A DNA stretch of 50,306 nucleotides, taken from Algoriphagus sp. A40. GTDB lineage: Bacteria > Bacteroidota > Bacteroidia > Cytophagales > Cyclobacteriaceae. The notes under the pieces were generated by a model that ran no database searches, was not told where the DNA came from, and saw only the letters and a program-made list of their open reading frames with translations. The position numbers and the translations under genes were made by a program. The stretch covers positions 1 to 50,306 of the forward strand of contig NZ_MUNY01000064.1 in the NCBI RefSeq assembly GCF_002002735.1, in the 5' to 3' direction. Positions 34,975 to 43,015 of the stretch are shown here, piece after piece; position 1 is the stretch's first letter, and each line of letters opens with the position of its first letter.

Positions 34975-35033
34975 AAAAAAACCACAGACTTTCGGTTGTG
35001 CTGCTTCTCCAAAAGCTGCACTTTTCGTCTGTG
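34975..35033 (-). terminator. Second terminator downstream of transketolase
   Basis: On the minus strand, an outer 7-bp stem (34983-34989 with 35027-35033) enclosing a further imperfect stem (34997-35005 region with 35012-35020) is followed by a run of seven T (complement of 34975-34981). A rho-independent terminator backing up the one at 35048. Confidence 0.75.
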
Positions 35034-35047
35034 CTTTTAATTTGTGC

Positions 35048-35077
35048 AAAAAAAATCCTGCTTCAGGAGAAGCAGGA
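35048..35077 (-). terminator. Rho-independent terminator of the transketolase operon
   Basis: A 9-bp perfect stem (35056-35064 with 35069-35077), tetraloop AGGA, followed on the minus strand by eight T (complement of 35048-35055), 57 nt after the transketolase stop. Textbook form. Confidence 0.9.
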
Positions 35078-35102
35078 TAAATGCAATTTTTATGTAAGAA
35101 TA

Positions 35103-35120
35103 CTGCTTCTGGAGAAGCAG
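35103..35120. repeat. Third related hairpin next to transketolase stop
   Basis: A 7-bp perfect stem (35103-35109 with 35114-35120), loop TGGA, with the same CTGCTTC/GAAGCAG arms as the terminator at 35056-35077 but no T-run. Probably a duplicated terminator stem. Confidence 0.6.
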
Positions 35121-35133
35121 CATAACATTTCTG

Positions 35134-36096
35134 TTACTTTCTCGCCAAAGCTCTTTTCGCGGCCTTCACGATGTTTTCAGCATTCAGGCCATACTTTTCA
35201 AGCAATTGAGTTGGGGTGCCGGACTCACCAAAGCTGTCGTTGACTCCCACATACTCCAAAGGAGCTGGATAATTACGGCTCAAAGTCTGGGCAATGCTAT
35301 CTCCCAAACCACCATTGACCTGATGCTCCTCAGCAGATACTGCACAGCCGGTTTTTTTCACAGATCCCAAGATAGCCTCCAAGTCCAATGGCTTGATCGT
35401 GTGAATGTTGATGACTTCAGCATAGATGCCTTCTTCTCTTAGCATGGCCTCGGCCACAACTGCTTCCCAAACTAAATGGCCTGTTGCGAAGATGGTTACA
35501 TCCTTGCCATCAATCATTTTCCAGGCTTTTCCGATTTCGAATTTCTGATCGGCAGGAGTGAAGATCGGCCAGCTCGGACGACCAAATCTCAGATAAACCG
35601 GTCCTTCGTACTCAGCTATCGCCAAAGTCGCTGCTTTGGTCTGATTGTAGTCGCAAGGGTTGATCACAGTCATGTGAGGGAGCATTTTCATCATGCCCAA
35701 GTCCTCCAAAATCTGGTGGGTTGCTCCATCTTCTCCCAAAGTCAAACCGGCGTGTGAGGCGCAGATTTTCACGTTTTTGTCTGAATAGGCGACGGATTGA
35801 CGGATTTGGTCATAGACACGTCCAGTGGCAAAGTTTGCGAAAGTGCCTGCGAAGGGGATTTTTCCACCAATAGCCAAACCTGCGGAAATGCCGATCATAT
35901 TGGCTTCTGCAATTCCCGTTTGGAAAAAGCGATCGGGAAATTCCTTTTGGAAATCTCCCATTTTCAGGGATCCGATCAAGTCAGCGCAAAGGCCAACCAC
36001 ATTAGGATTTTTTCTTCCTGCTTCCAGGAAACCGTCACCGAAACCGGAACGGGTATCTTTTTTCTCTGTATAAGTAAATTTTAAGTCTAAGCTCAT
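35134..36096 (-). CDS. Transketolase, C-terminal subunit (split form)
   Basis: 320 residues corresponding to the pyrimidine-binding and C-terminal domains of transketolase. The segment GIAEANMIGISAGLA contains the Glu that activates the ThDP aminopyrimidine ring. The C-terminal half has the transketolase_C pattern (FATGHLVWEAVVA, INIHTIKPLD). It transfers two-carbon units between sugar phosphates in the pentose phosphate pathway together with the N-terminal subunit encoded 24 nt upstream. Splitting of the enzyme into two ORFs is normal in many Bacteroidota and archaea and is not a frameshift here, since each half has its own proper ends. A 1-deoxyxylulose-5-phosphate synthase-like use is less likely. 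Confidence 0.92.
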   Translation of the reverse strand: MSLDLKFTYTEKKDTRSGFGDGFLEAGRKNPNVVGLCADLIGSLKMGDFQKEFPDRFFQTGIAEANMIGISAGLAIGGKIPFAGTFANFATGRVYDQIRQSVAYSDKNVKICASHAGLTLGEDGATHQILEDLGMMKMLPHMTVINPCDYNQTKAATLAIAEYEGPVYLRFGRPSWPIFTPADQKFEIGKAWKMIDGKDVTIFATGHLVWEAVVAEAMLREEGIYAEVINIHTIKPLDLEAILGSVKKTGCAVSAEEHQVNGGLGDSIAQTLSRNYPAPLEYVGVNDSFGESGTPTQLLEKYGLNAENIVKAAKRALARK

Positions 36097-36120
36097 GATA
36101 AAGTCTTTTGGAAGGAGGAA

Positions 36121-36972
36121 TTAATAATCGCCGAGGGTTTCTTCAAGTTGACCCAATGCTTTGGCCAGTTGCTCGTCGTTAGGAGGGGAACCGTGCCACT
36201 TGTGGGTGCCTACCATGAAATCGACCCCAAAGCCCATTTCAGTATAGAGCAGGTTGAGTACTGGTTTTCCTTTGCCCGCAAGGGATTTGGCTTTTTCCAA
36301 ACCAGCGATTACGGACTTCATGTCATTGCCTTCCTTGATTTCATTGACTTCCCAGCCAAACGCTTCCCATTTCGCCTTGAGATTCATCAAGTCCATGATT
36401 TTATCGGTAGGACCATCGATTTGCTGACCGTTGTAATCGACTGTGGCGATCAGGTTGTCCACTTTGTGGTGAGCAGCATACATTGCCGCTTCCCAAACCT
36501 GGCCCTCCTGCAATTCCCCATCACCCATCAGCACATAGACCAAGTGATCGTCTTTGTCGATTTTCTTGGCCTGAGCGACACCAATGGCTACGGAAAGCCC
36601 CTGACCCAAAGAGCCTGATGCTACACGAATACCAGGAAGGTGCTCGTGAGTCGCAGGGTGACCCTGAAGTCGGGAATTAAGTTTTCTGAAAGTTTTCAGT
36701 TCAGCAACCGGGAAGTATCCGCTTCGGGAAAGCACAGAATACCAACCAGCAGAAAGGTGCCCGTTAGAAAGGAAGAAAAGATCTTCACCTTTTCCATTCA
36801 TTTTGAAATCGGGATTGTGTCTCAGCTGATCAAAATACAGCGCGACGAAAAATTCAGCGCAGCCAAGGGGAGCGCCGGGGTGACCGGATTGAACGGCATG
36901 AACCATTCTCAGCACATCTCTTCTGAGCTGAGTACAGATTTTTTGGAGTTGTTCGATTGATTGTTTTTCCAT
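36121..36972 (-). CDS. Transketolase, N-terminal (ThDP-binding) subunit
   Basis: 283 residues covering the pyrophosphate-binding half. The ThDP/Mg motif is GDGELQEGQVWEA followed by VDYNGQQIDG (GDG...N pattern), and the conserved SGHPGAPLG and GSLGQGLS segments are present. It works as a heteromer with the C-terminal subunit immediately downstream. Part of a minus-strand run FAH hydrolase - M23 peptidase - peroxiredoxin - transketolase N - transketolase C with gaps of 9-27 nt or overlaps, which suggests one transcript ending at the terminators near 35.0 kb. Confidence 0.93.
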   Translation of the reverse strand: MEKQSIEQLQKICTQLRRDVLRMVHAVQSGHPGAPLGCAEFFVALYFDQLRHNPDFKMNGKGEDLFFLSNGHLSAGWYSVLSRSGYFPVAELKTFRKLNSRLQGHPATHEHLPGIRVASGSLGQGLSVAIGVAQAKKIDKDDHLVYVLMGDGELQEGQVWEAAMYAAHHKVDNLIATVDYNGQQIDGPTDKIMDLMNLKAKWEAFGWEVNEIKEGNDMKSVIAGLEKAKSLAGKGKPVLNLLYTEMGFGVDFMVGTHKWHGSPPNDEQLAKALGQLEETLGDY

Positions 36973-36981
36973 TACGGAGGT

Positions 36982-37431
36982 TTATTTTAGGATTTGAGCA
37001 GTATGGTTTTGGGTGTCGACCTTGTCGATCACTTCGGCGATTTTCCCCTGTTCATCGATGACGAATGTCGTTCTGATGGTGCCCATGTACTTACGGCCGT
37101 ACATGGATTTTTCCCCCCAGGTACCATAAGCTTCGTGCACTTTCAGATCGGTATCTGCGATGAGTGAAAAGGGAAGGGCTTGTTTTTCAATAAATTTTTG
37201 GTGGGATTTTTCCCCATCTGAGCTTACACCCAACACGACATAGCCAGCTTTGAGCAGCGCATCGTAATTGTCCCGGAGATTACAGGACTGGGCTGTGCAG
37301 CCTGGGGTTGCGTCTTTTGGGTAAAAATAAAGGACTACCTTTTTTCCGCGATAATCAGAGAGTTTTACAAGTTCTCCTTTTTCATTTTTTGCTTCAAAAT
37401 CGGGGGCCATTTGGCCTACTTCTAGTGACAT
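36982..37431 (-). CDS. bcp: Thioredoxin-dependent thiol peroxidase (Bcp/PrxQ)
   Basis: 149 residues, full length for the family. The peroxidatic cysteine is C45 in TPGCTAQSC and the resolving cysteine C50, the same spacing and numbers as in E. coli Bcp. It reduces hydrogen peroxide and organic hydroperoxides in the cytoplasm using thioredoxin. It lies 9 nt before the transketolase N-terminal gene. Coupling with the NADPH-supplying pentose phosphate pathway makes sense for oxidative defence (inference). No signal peptide. Confidence 0.95.
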   Translation of the reverse strand: MSLEVGQMAPDFEAKNEKGELVKLSDYRGKKVVLYFYPKDATPGCTAQSCNLRDNYDALLKAGYVVLGVSSDGEKSHQKFIEKQALPFSLIADTDLKVHEAYGTWGEKSMYGRKYMGTIRTTFVIDEQGKIAEVIDKVDTQNHTAQILK

Positions 37432-37458
37432 AATTTTTTGGTTTTAGGGGATCAAAAA

Positions 37459-39336
37459 TCAGGAAATGGTGCCCTTCCACTCGGCTACATTGCCAGCCTG
37501 ATCGGTTACTTTGAGTAAAACTGCACCCCGAAGCGGTTGTTTGTCCAAGGTCTCTGACCAAATGACTGCCTGCTTGTGTTCGTAGCGCATCAAAACCCAT
37601 TTGCCATCTACGAAAGCTTCAAAACTTTTTATTCCCGACAGATTATCCTTGATGGTAAATCGCATCCCCTGACTATTGACCCGAATCGGAGTAATGGTCG
37701 GCTTGACATTGTCCACTCCCAAAACAAAACTACCAAAATTTCTGGTTTTGAAGCGGATTTGCTCTCCAACCCATTCGCCTCCGGCAAAACTTCTTGCTCC
37801 ATTTCCAGCTTGCTGATACACATGCGTCTTGCTTTTGTCACCGGAATAGCCACTGACATTCCAAGTGACCTCGATGGGATTCCAGAGGTATTCGGAAGGT
37901 TCCTGCAACCTGAGCACCGGTGCTGAAGTGCTTCCCGATTGCCCCACTCGAAGGTAAAGATCTTCCAAAAGGCTGTTTTCTTCAGTTTTGATTCGAAGCT
38001 TTTCGGTGGCATGAAGGTGTTCTTTTCCTACGGGAAAATGCCCGATCAGGTCAGGAATCAGTATCTCTGAACAAAGGTCAATTTTGGATGGAATGCCAAA
38101 TCTAAGATCCCAAAGGTAAGTTCTACTTTGAGCATCCTGATAGGCAGGCAGGATTTCATAGACCTTGCTTCCAATGAAAAACTGAGCTAATCCGCCTTTG
38201 TCAGTCTGTGCTACCTTGATTTTCATGTGATGCTTGAAATAGCTCGTTTGTGCTTTGGCAGGTGCGGCTCCGTCTGTAACGGTGGAGTCCAGATCTGCTC
38301 CAGTCAGGACCAAATTCACCATTCTTGCATTTTGATAGGAATCCAAAAGTCTGATCTGAATGCTTTTCTTTTGTCCCGCTTCTACCTGAAAGGCCCCCGT
38401 GCCCGGTGCATTGGGACTGAAGTAGTCAAACTTCAGATTAGGCTGATGATAAAGTCTGGTAAAACGATTTTGATGGGTATGAAGTAGAAAATGCCGGGTA
38501 TAGTTGAAATCAACCTGGTTTATCAAAAGGGTGTAAACCAGCCCATTTTCGTCAGAAATCTCGAATTTTGGAAAGCCATTCTGGTTTTCGGCCCCGTCCA
38601 GTTTGTCGTAGCTCTGGATTTCAAGGCCGACTTTTCCGGTCACCCGGATCGTTTCCGGAATGCGATAACTCGCACCGCTTAGGATCGGTGTAATCTCCAC
38701 GCGCTGAAATTTCCCGTTGACCCGACTGTCGATTTCCAAAGGTACGATCGCGATTTTTTGTGGAGTGGGGGGGATGTTGTCCAGGATCTCTGAGAACCCT
38801 GCAATTAAGGGATCCATGGCTCGATCCAGACTGTCGCGGATTTCGAAATGGAGATGGGGGCCGCCGGAGCTTCCGGTATTGCCACCATTGGCGATCAGTT
38901 CTCCTTTGGTCACTTTCAATTCACCCGGTTCAGGATATACTTCCAACTCATTTAGCTGCGCTTCATACATTTTCTGCCGCATCCATTCGGTCAGCTTGGG
39001 GTTGAAATTCCTCAAATGCCCGTAAAGCGTGATATGCCCGCTCGGGTGCTTGAGATAAATCACATTTCCGTAGCCGAAAGAGGAAATTTTGATCCGATGA
39101 ACCCAACCTTCGGCTGCGGCATAGATAGGCTCACCTTCCGAACCTCCGAATTTGTAATCCAAACCAGTGTGAAAATGGTTTGGCCGCAACTCTGAGAAGT
39201 TGCCGGAAAGGAAGTTTCTGCCTCCGGGTTTTACTGGTGATCGGAAAATTCCTTTTTGAATTTCCTGAGCTGAAAGCCCTGAAATGAACAAAAAACCAAG
39301 AAAAAGGGTAATCGGGAAAAGTTTATTTGACTTCAA
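37459..39336 (-). CDS. Exported M23 (LytM-type) peptidase
   Basis: Chosen start TTG at 39336 gives a 625-residue protein with a good signal peptide (MKSNKLFPIT... ending LSAQ). The longer frame from an ATG at 39399 would put 21 extra residues before it, inside the FAH gene. The M23 domain (about 40-170) has zinc ligands H56 and D60 (HTGLD) and HLH (H161, H163), so it should be an active peptidoglycan endopeptidase or a related metallopeptidase. The remaining 450 residues are beta-rich, Ig-like domains without recognised motifs. Location is periplasmic or secreted. The start overlaps the FAH stop by 14 nt, implying translational coupling. The start choice is the main uncertainty. Confidence 0.88.
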   Translation of the reverse strand: MKSNKLFPITLFLGFLFISGLSAQEIQKGIFRSPVKPGGRNFLSGNFSELRPNHFHTGLDYKFGGSEGEPIYAAAEGWVHRIKISSFGYGNVIYLKHPSGHITLYGHLRNFNPKLTEWMRQKMYEAQLNELEVYPEPGELKVTKGELIANGGNTGSSGGPHLHFEIRDSLDRAMDPLIAGFSEILDNIPPTPQKIAIVPLEIDSRVNGKFQRVEITPILSGASYRIPETIRVTGKVGLEIQSYDKLDGAENQNGFPKFEISDENGLVYTLLINQVDFNYTRHFLLHTHQNRFTRLYHQPNLKFDYFSPNAPGTGAFQVEAGQKKSIQIRLLDSYQNARMVNLVLTGADLDSTVTDGAAPAKAQTSYFKHHMKIKVAQTDKGGLAQFFIGSKVYEILPAYQDAQSRTYLWDLRFGIPSKIDLCSEILIPDLIGHFPVGKEHLHATEKLRIKTEENSLLEDLYLRVGQSGSTSAPVLRLQEPSEYLWNPIEVTWNVSGYSGDKSKTHVYQQAGNGARSFAGGEWVGEQIRFKTRNFGSFVLGVDNVKPTITPIRVNSQGMRFTIKDNLSGIKSFEAFVDGKWVLMRYEHKQAVIWSETLDKQPLRGAVLLKVTDQAGNVAEWKGTIS

Positions 39337-39934
39337 AATCCAGCATTTTTTCTGTTCCAATAAATCCAGTAAGGCGATCACCAACCTGTACTGCACCAAC
39401 TCCGGCCGGAGTTCCGGTGTAGATTAGATCGCCTTTTTTCAAGGTGAAAAACTGCGAGACATAGGAGATTATGGTGGCAAAATCAAAAAGCATCAAACTT
39501 GTATTTCCTTTTTGGCGGAGTTCCCCATTGATTTCAAGATGAAAATCAATGTCTTTCAGATCCGCAAAGTCGGAAACAGCTTTAAACTCACCGATTGGAG
39601 CAGAACTGTTAAAGGCTTTGGCGATTTCCCAGGGAAGGCCTTTTGCCTTGCACTGGTCCTGAAGGTCGCGTGCAGTGAAGTCTATGCCCAATCCGATTTC
39701 GTCAAAATACCGGTGGGCAAACTGAGGCTGAATGTACTTGCCTTCTTTGGAAATTTTGAGGACAAGTTCGATTTCGTGGTGGATGTTTTCGGAGAAATCC
39801 GGGTAGAAAAATGGGGCTCCAGCTTTCAAAATCGCCGTATCTGGCTTCAAGAAGACGACTGGTTTTCCGGGCTTTTCGTTTTTAAGTTCTTCAATATGTG
39901 CCGCATAATTCCGGCCAATGCAGATGATTTTCAT
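39323..39934 (-). CDS. Fumarylacetoacetate hydrolase-family protein
   Basis: 203 residues, the short FAHD1/YcgM-like form. It begins with CIGRNYAAH and shows metal ligands in HHEIELV (two Glu) and IDFTARDLQ (Asp), plus YTGTPAGVG near the C-terminus. Family members are oxaloacetate decarboxylases/tautomerases or acylpyruvate hydrolases, and the fold alone does not tell which. First gene of the run leading to the M23 peptidase, Bcp and split transketolase; its last codons overlap the chosen M23 start. Confidence 0.93.
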   Translation of the reverse strand: MKIICIGRNYAAHIEELKNEKPGKPVVFLKPDTAILKAGAPFFYPDFSENIHHEIELVLKISKEGKYIQPQFAHRYFDEIGLGIDFTARDLQDQCKAKGLPWEIAKAFNSSAPIGEFKAVSDFADLKDIDFHLEINGELRQKGNTSLMLFDFATIISYVSQFFTLKKGDLIYTGTPAGVGAVQVGDRLTGFIGTEKMLDFEVK

Positions 39935-40090
39935 AGTGTAATGCTGAATTCAGAAGCTGATGCAGGAGCAAATATCGTCCTCAGCTTTAATCCGTGAAAT
40001 TAAATTTATTTGCTGCATGGAGATAACTTTATAGGAAAAAATGAGGATAATTTGGCAATATCAGCTGGCACAATTCATTCGGCAAAATCT

Positions 40091-40340
40091 TTAATAAATT
40101 TCCTTTCGGTGTCCGAGATCAATCACGTCAACTAATTAGGAGCCTGTCCTGGATTTCGTAGATGATTCGATAATTGCTGACACGGATGCGATAACCTTCC
40201 GGTCCTTTTAGCTTTTTGTAACCCTCCGGACGGGGATTTTCGCCTAGGCGAAGAATAGCCACTTTGATATTGGAGTAGTAAGGTTCTGGAATTTTTGAAA
40301 GCACCTTTTGAGCCTTCCGTTCGACGCGAACCCTGTACAT
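40091..40340 (-). pseudogene. RelE/ParE-family toxin, frameshifted near the C-terminus
   Basis: The frame from ATG 40340 gives 70 residues (VERKAQKVLSKIP, VSNYRIIYEIQDRLLI) ending early at a TGA (40128-40130). Dropping one A just before the stop restores a perfect family C-terminus, VDVIDLGHRKEIY, and a stop at 40091. This gives about 82 residues, the normal length. The lost tail carries the conserved basic/aromatic residues (H, R, K, Y) used by RelE toxins on mRNA, so the product as read is probably inactive. It overlaps the antitoxin stop by 1 nt (TAATG). Either a real inactivating indel, a sequencing error, or a programmed frameshift. Confidence 0.85.
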
Positions 40341-40546
40341 TACCCCTGATGCAGCTTTCGTTCCCTTTCAATTTCCTCAAAAGCTTGTTCCGCATCGATA
40401 AACTCCCTGTCACTTTTCTGCGAAGCATCAAATTGTCGAATGTCTTCCAATTCGTCCAAATCCTCCATCAGTCTATTGTATTCATCGATTGGCAGGATAA
40501 CAGCAAGCTTTTTGCCGTGATCATCGGTAACAAATTGCGTTTTCAT
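40340..40546 (-). CDS. Antitoxin of RelE-type system (Phd/RelB-like)
   Basis: 68 residues: an N-terminal beta/helix DNA-binding-type part (MKTQFVTDDHGKKLAVILPIDEYNRL) followed by an acidic helical tail that would wrap the toxin. It is directly upstream of the frameshifted RelE-type toxin with a 1-nt overlap, the standard antitoxin-toxin order. It should repress its own promoter, which must lie in the 145-nt spacer above 40546. The antitoxin frame looks intact, so the unit may be a decayed module with only the antitoxin functional. Confidence 0.8.
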   Translation of the reverse strand: MKTQFVTDDHGKKLAVILPIDEYNRLMEDLDELEDIRQFDASQKSDREFIDAEQAFEEIERERKLHQG

Positions 40547-40691
40547 GGCTGGATACTTTAATTGGAAATGAAGTGGAATTTGTCATGCTAGCCACTTTCT
40601 TTTTTGGAATTTAGTAATTAAACCACAAAAAGGAACGCCTGGGAGCAGGATGTTTCAACCTCTCAATTCAAGACGTGCACTTAAACGATTC

Positions 40692-41486
40692 TTACAAAAT
40701 CGATTTGACCAACCCGCCCTCAACTCTGATTGCTGCTCCATTGGTCGCAGAAGCCAGTGGACTGGAATAATACACTACGGTATCAGCCACTTCCTCGACC
40801 GTCGCAAAACGCTGAATCAGCGAAGTGGGACGCATGTTTTTGAAGAAGTCTTTCTCTACTTCCTGGGCTGTTTTATTGTCTGAATTTGCCAAGTCTTCGA
40901 TGAATTGTCCTACGCCTTTGGACCAGGTTGGTCCCGGAAGGATGGAGTTCACCGTGACGGAGGTTCCTTTTGTAAGTTCAGCTAATCCACGGCTTACGGC
41001 AAGTTGGGCAGTTTTGGTCATGCCGTAATGGATCATTTCTTCAGGTATAAAAACTCCCGATTCACTGGAAATGAAGATGATTCTTCCCCAATTTTTTTCA
41101 AGCATTTTGGGGAAATAAATTCTGGAAAGTCGGATGCCGCTCATGACATTGATCTCAAAAAGTCTGAACCAATCCTCGTCAGGAATTTCCGTAAAGGCTT
41201 TGGGTTCAAAAATTCCCGCGTTGTTGATCAGAATGTCAACTTCCGTTACTTCAGCGATTAGACGATTTACATCTTCGACTTTTGAAAAGTCTGCCGCAAC
41301 GCCAGAAATGTCGCTTTTCGGGAAGATTAATTTCAAGTCCGAAATGGCTGTGCTGACACTTTCTTTGCTTCGACCATTGAGAATGACGCTGGCTCCTTCG
41401 GCCAAAAAACGTGCTGCAACCGCAAAACCAATTCCTGCTGTAGAACCGGTGATCAGGGCTTTTTTGCCTGTTAGTTTTAAATCCAT
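40692..41486 (-). CDS. Short-chain dehydrogenase/reductase (SDR)
   Basis: 264 residues, classical SDR. NAD(P)-binding GSTAGIG (14-20), NNAG (88-91), catalytic S140/S141 and Y154-x3-K158 (YGMTK). The tail ends with an AIRVEGGLVKS segment typical of enoyl/3-oxoacyl reductase-like members. The Arg/Ser after the second strand (LNGRS, 36-40) favours NADPH. The substrate is not predictable. It stands alone between the toxin-antitoxin unit and the META lipoprotein gene. Confidence 0.93.
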   Translation of the reverse strand: MDLKLTGKKALITGSTAGIGFAVAARFLAEGASVILNGRSKESVSTAISDLKLIFPKSDISGVAADFSKVEDVNRLIAEVTEVDILINNAGIFEPKAFTEIPDEDWFRLFEINVMSGIRLSRIYFPKMLEKNWGRIIFISSESGVFIPEEMIHYGMTKTAQLAVSRGLAELTKGTSVTVNSILPGPTWSKGVGQFIEDLANSDNKTAQEVEKDFFKNMRPTSLIQRFATVEEVADTVVYYSSPLASATNGAAIRVEGGLVKSIL

Positions 41487-41629
41487 GATATGTTAAAATA
41501 GGGGTTGAAAGAATTCCTCCCAGAAAAAGTCGGGAGATTTGAGAACGGAGGATTGGAAATAAAAATTCCCTGTTTAGGTTAAAAGGATTGGACCCAAGCT
41601 GCGAACCGCCTACTGAGACTGCCTACTGA

Positions 41630-42310
41630 TCAGTCTATCGCTCTAAGACTCATCAAAACCTGTCCGGATTCATCCCTTAGATACAGGACGTTATTCTCGA
41701 TTTCGAATTTGCGGATCAGTTCCAAGACTTTTTTGACCTCCATTTCTACTTCCATACTTGGGCAGGCCATCATGGTGGATGCACCCGGACCAAACTTGAT
41801 TTCGCCTTTTTTCTCTACAGAAAATGCTCCCCTGATCGAATTGCAGTCTGTATTTCCAAAATAGGTGCCTTGTGATCCGTTTAGTTCGAACGTCAGCGCT
41901 TCACCTTTTTGGGATTTTGGATCTTTGATGGAGCCTACGTGGACCAGCTTCCAAGTATTGGCCAGCGCGAGCTTTGGATCAGGACTTTTGCTGATCAAGT
42001 TTACCAGCTCATAGGAGAGGGTCGATGCGTCAGCCGGGACAAGCTCCTGTTTTTGGCTGACACCCACTTCCACTTGGTAGATAAACCCAGGCTCGTATTC
42101 GAATCCAGTAATTTGATTATAAAACAGTTCCCATTTTCCTGATTCGATTTCCTCCGTTTTTTGGATCTGAAAACAAGTCATCGGGCCCACACCTGTGCAA
42201 TCCACCTTGGCGGAATTGATCCACCAGATTTCTGTTTGACTTTCGGCTTCTTTTTCGCAGGATGAAGCGGCCATTGCTGCAAGGCTTAAAAGTAAAATGA
42301 AGAGTTTCAT
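41630..42310 (-). CDS. Lipoprotein with DUF4377 and META (HslJ-like) domains
   Basis: 226 residues with lipobox AASSC (C18). Residues 28-88 match DUF4377 (VDCTGVGPMTCFQIQK, ITGFEYEPGFIYQVEV). Residues 110-224 match the META/HslJ domain with NTDCNSIRGAF and the MMACPSMEVE motif. META proteins are envelope proteins linked to stress or antibiotic tolerance (HslJ, novobiocin resistance) without known chemistry. Last gene of the LD-carboxypeptidase - SGNH hydrolase - META unit (3-nt gaps), so a role in envelope maintenance is reasonable. Confidence 0.85.
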   Translation of the reverse strand: MKLFILLLSLAAMAASSCEKEAESQTEIWWINSAKVDCTGVGPMTCFQIQKTEEIESGKWELFYNQITGFEYEPGFIYQVEVGVSQKQELVPADASTLSYELVNLISKSPDPKLALANTWKLVHVGSIKDPKSQKGEALTFELNGSQGTYFGNTDCNSIRGAFSVEKKGEIKFGPGASTMMACPSMEVEMEVKKVLELIRKFEIENNVLYLRDESGQVLMSLRAID

Positions 42311-42313
42311 GGC

Positions 42314-43012
42314 TTAAAATTTTATTTTCTGAACTTCAGTCAGAAGCTTCTCGGTCCAGCGCGAATAAACCAGAGCGGATGGGTGAAGCTGGTCTTCCAC
42401 GACCATTTCCGTTTTGGCACCGATGACTCGATAGTCTTCTGTGATATCGATGAAGGTGATTTGGTATTTGTCACAAATCGCTTTTTTGGCTGAATTGTAA
42501 GCATCGATTTCAAGGGCAACTTTAGCCTTGTCGGTATTTCGTGTGACGGCAAAAGGAGTGACGCCCCAATCCGGAATCGAAAGAACCACCACATGATCCT
42601 TTTGCCCTCTGGCAAAATCTATCGCCCGCCTTAGCATGGCTTCAAAGTCTTTTTCAAAATCTGCCATAGACCTACCTCTATATTGGTTATTGACGCCAAT
42701 CAGAAGCGTTACCAAATCATAGCCCTGTTCATCGGTTAGGCTTTGGTTGATTCCAACTTCAAGTTCATCTACTGTCCAGCCCGTTTTTGCTATGATCTGA
42801 GGGGATGACCAAGAGTTTTCTTCGATTTCATTTAAAGCGGAAACAAGCTGAACAGGGTAGCGGTCTTTTTCTTCGACACCTTCCCCAATCGTGTAGCTGT
42901 CTCCCAATGCGAGGTAAGTAAATGGTTTGGTTTGGTCAGGCATAACTTTTTCTGAAATCATAAAGAAACTGAGCATTACACCCAAGGTCAAAATTGAAGG
43001 AAACAGCATCAT
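42314..43012 (-). CDS. SGNH/GDSL hydrolase
   Basis: 232 residues with an N-terminal hydrophobic segment (a signal or anchor; about 1-20). The catalytic blocks are GDSYTIGEG (S39), the GVNNQYRG block with the oxyanion Asn, and DQLHPS (D207, H210). It hydrolyses esters such as acyl groups on lipids, sugars or peptidoglycan; which one is unknown. It lies between the LD-carboxypeptidase and the META lipoprotein with 3-nt gaps, so it may deacetylate envelope glycans (inference from context). Confidence 0.9.
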   Translation of the reverse strand: MMLFPSILTLGVMLSFFMISEKVMPDQTKPFTYLALGDSYTIGEGVEEKDRYPVQLVSALNEIEENSWSSPQIIAKTGWTVDELEVGINQSLTDEQGYDLVTLLIGVNNQYRGRSMADFEKDFEAMLRRAIDFARGQKDHVVVLSIPDWGVTPFAVTRNTDKAKVALEIDAYNSAKKAICDKYQITFIDITEDYRVIGAKTEMVVEDQLHPSALVYSRWTEKLLTEVQKIKF

Positions 43013-43015
43013 ATT

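Noticed and set aside
35134..36972. Transketolase broken by a frameshift
   Set aside because: Each half has proper ends and a 24-nt spacer; two-subunit transketolases are normal in this phylum.
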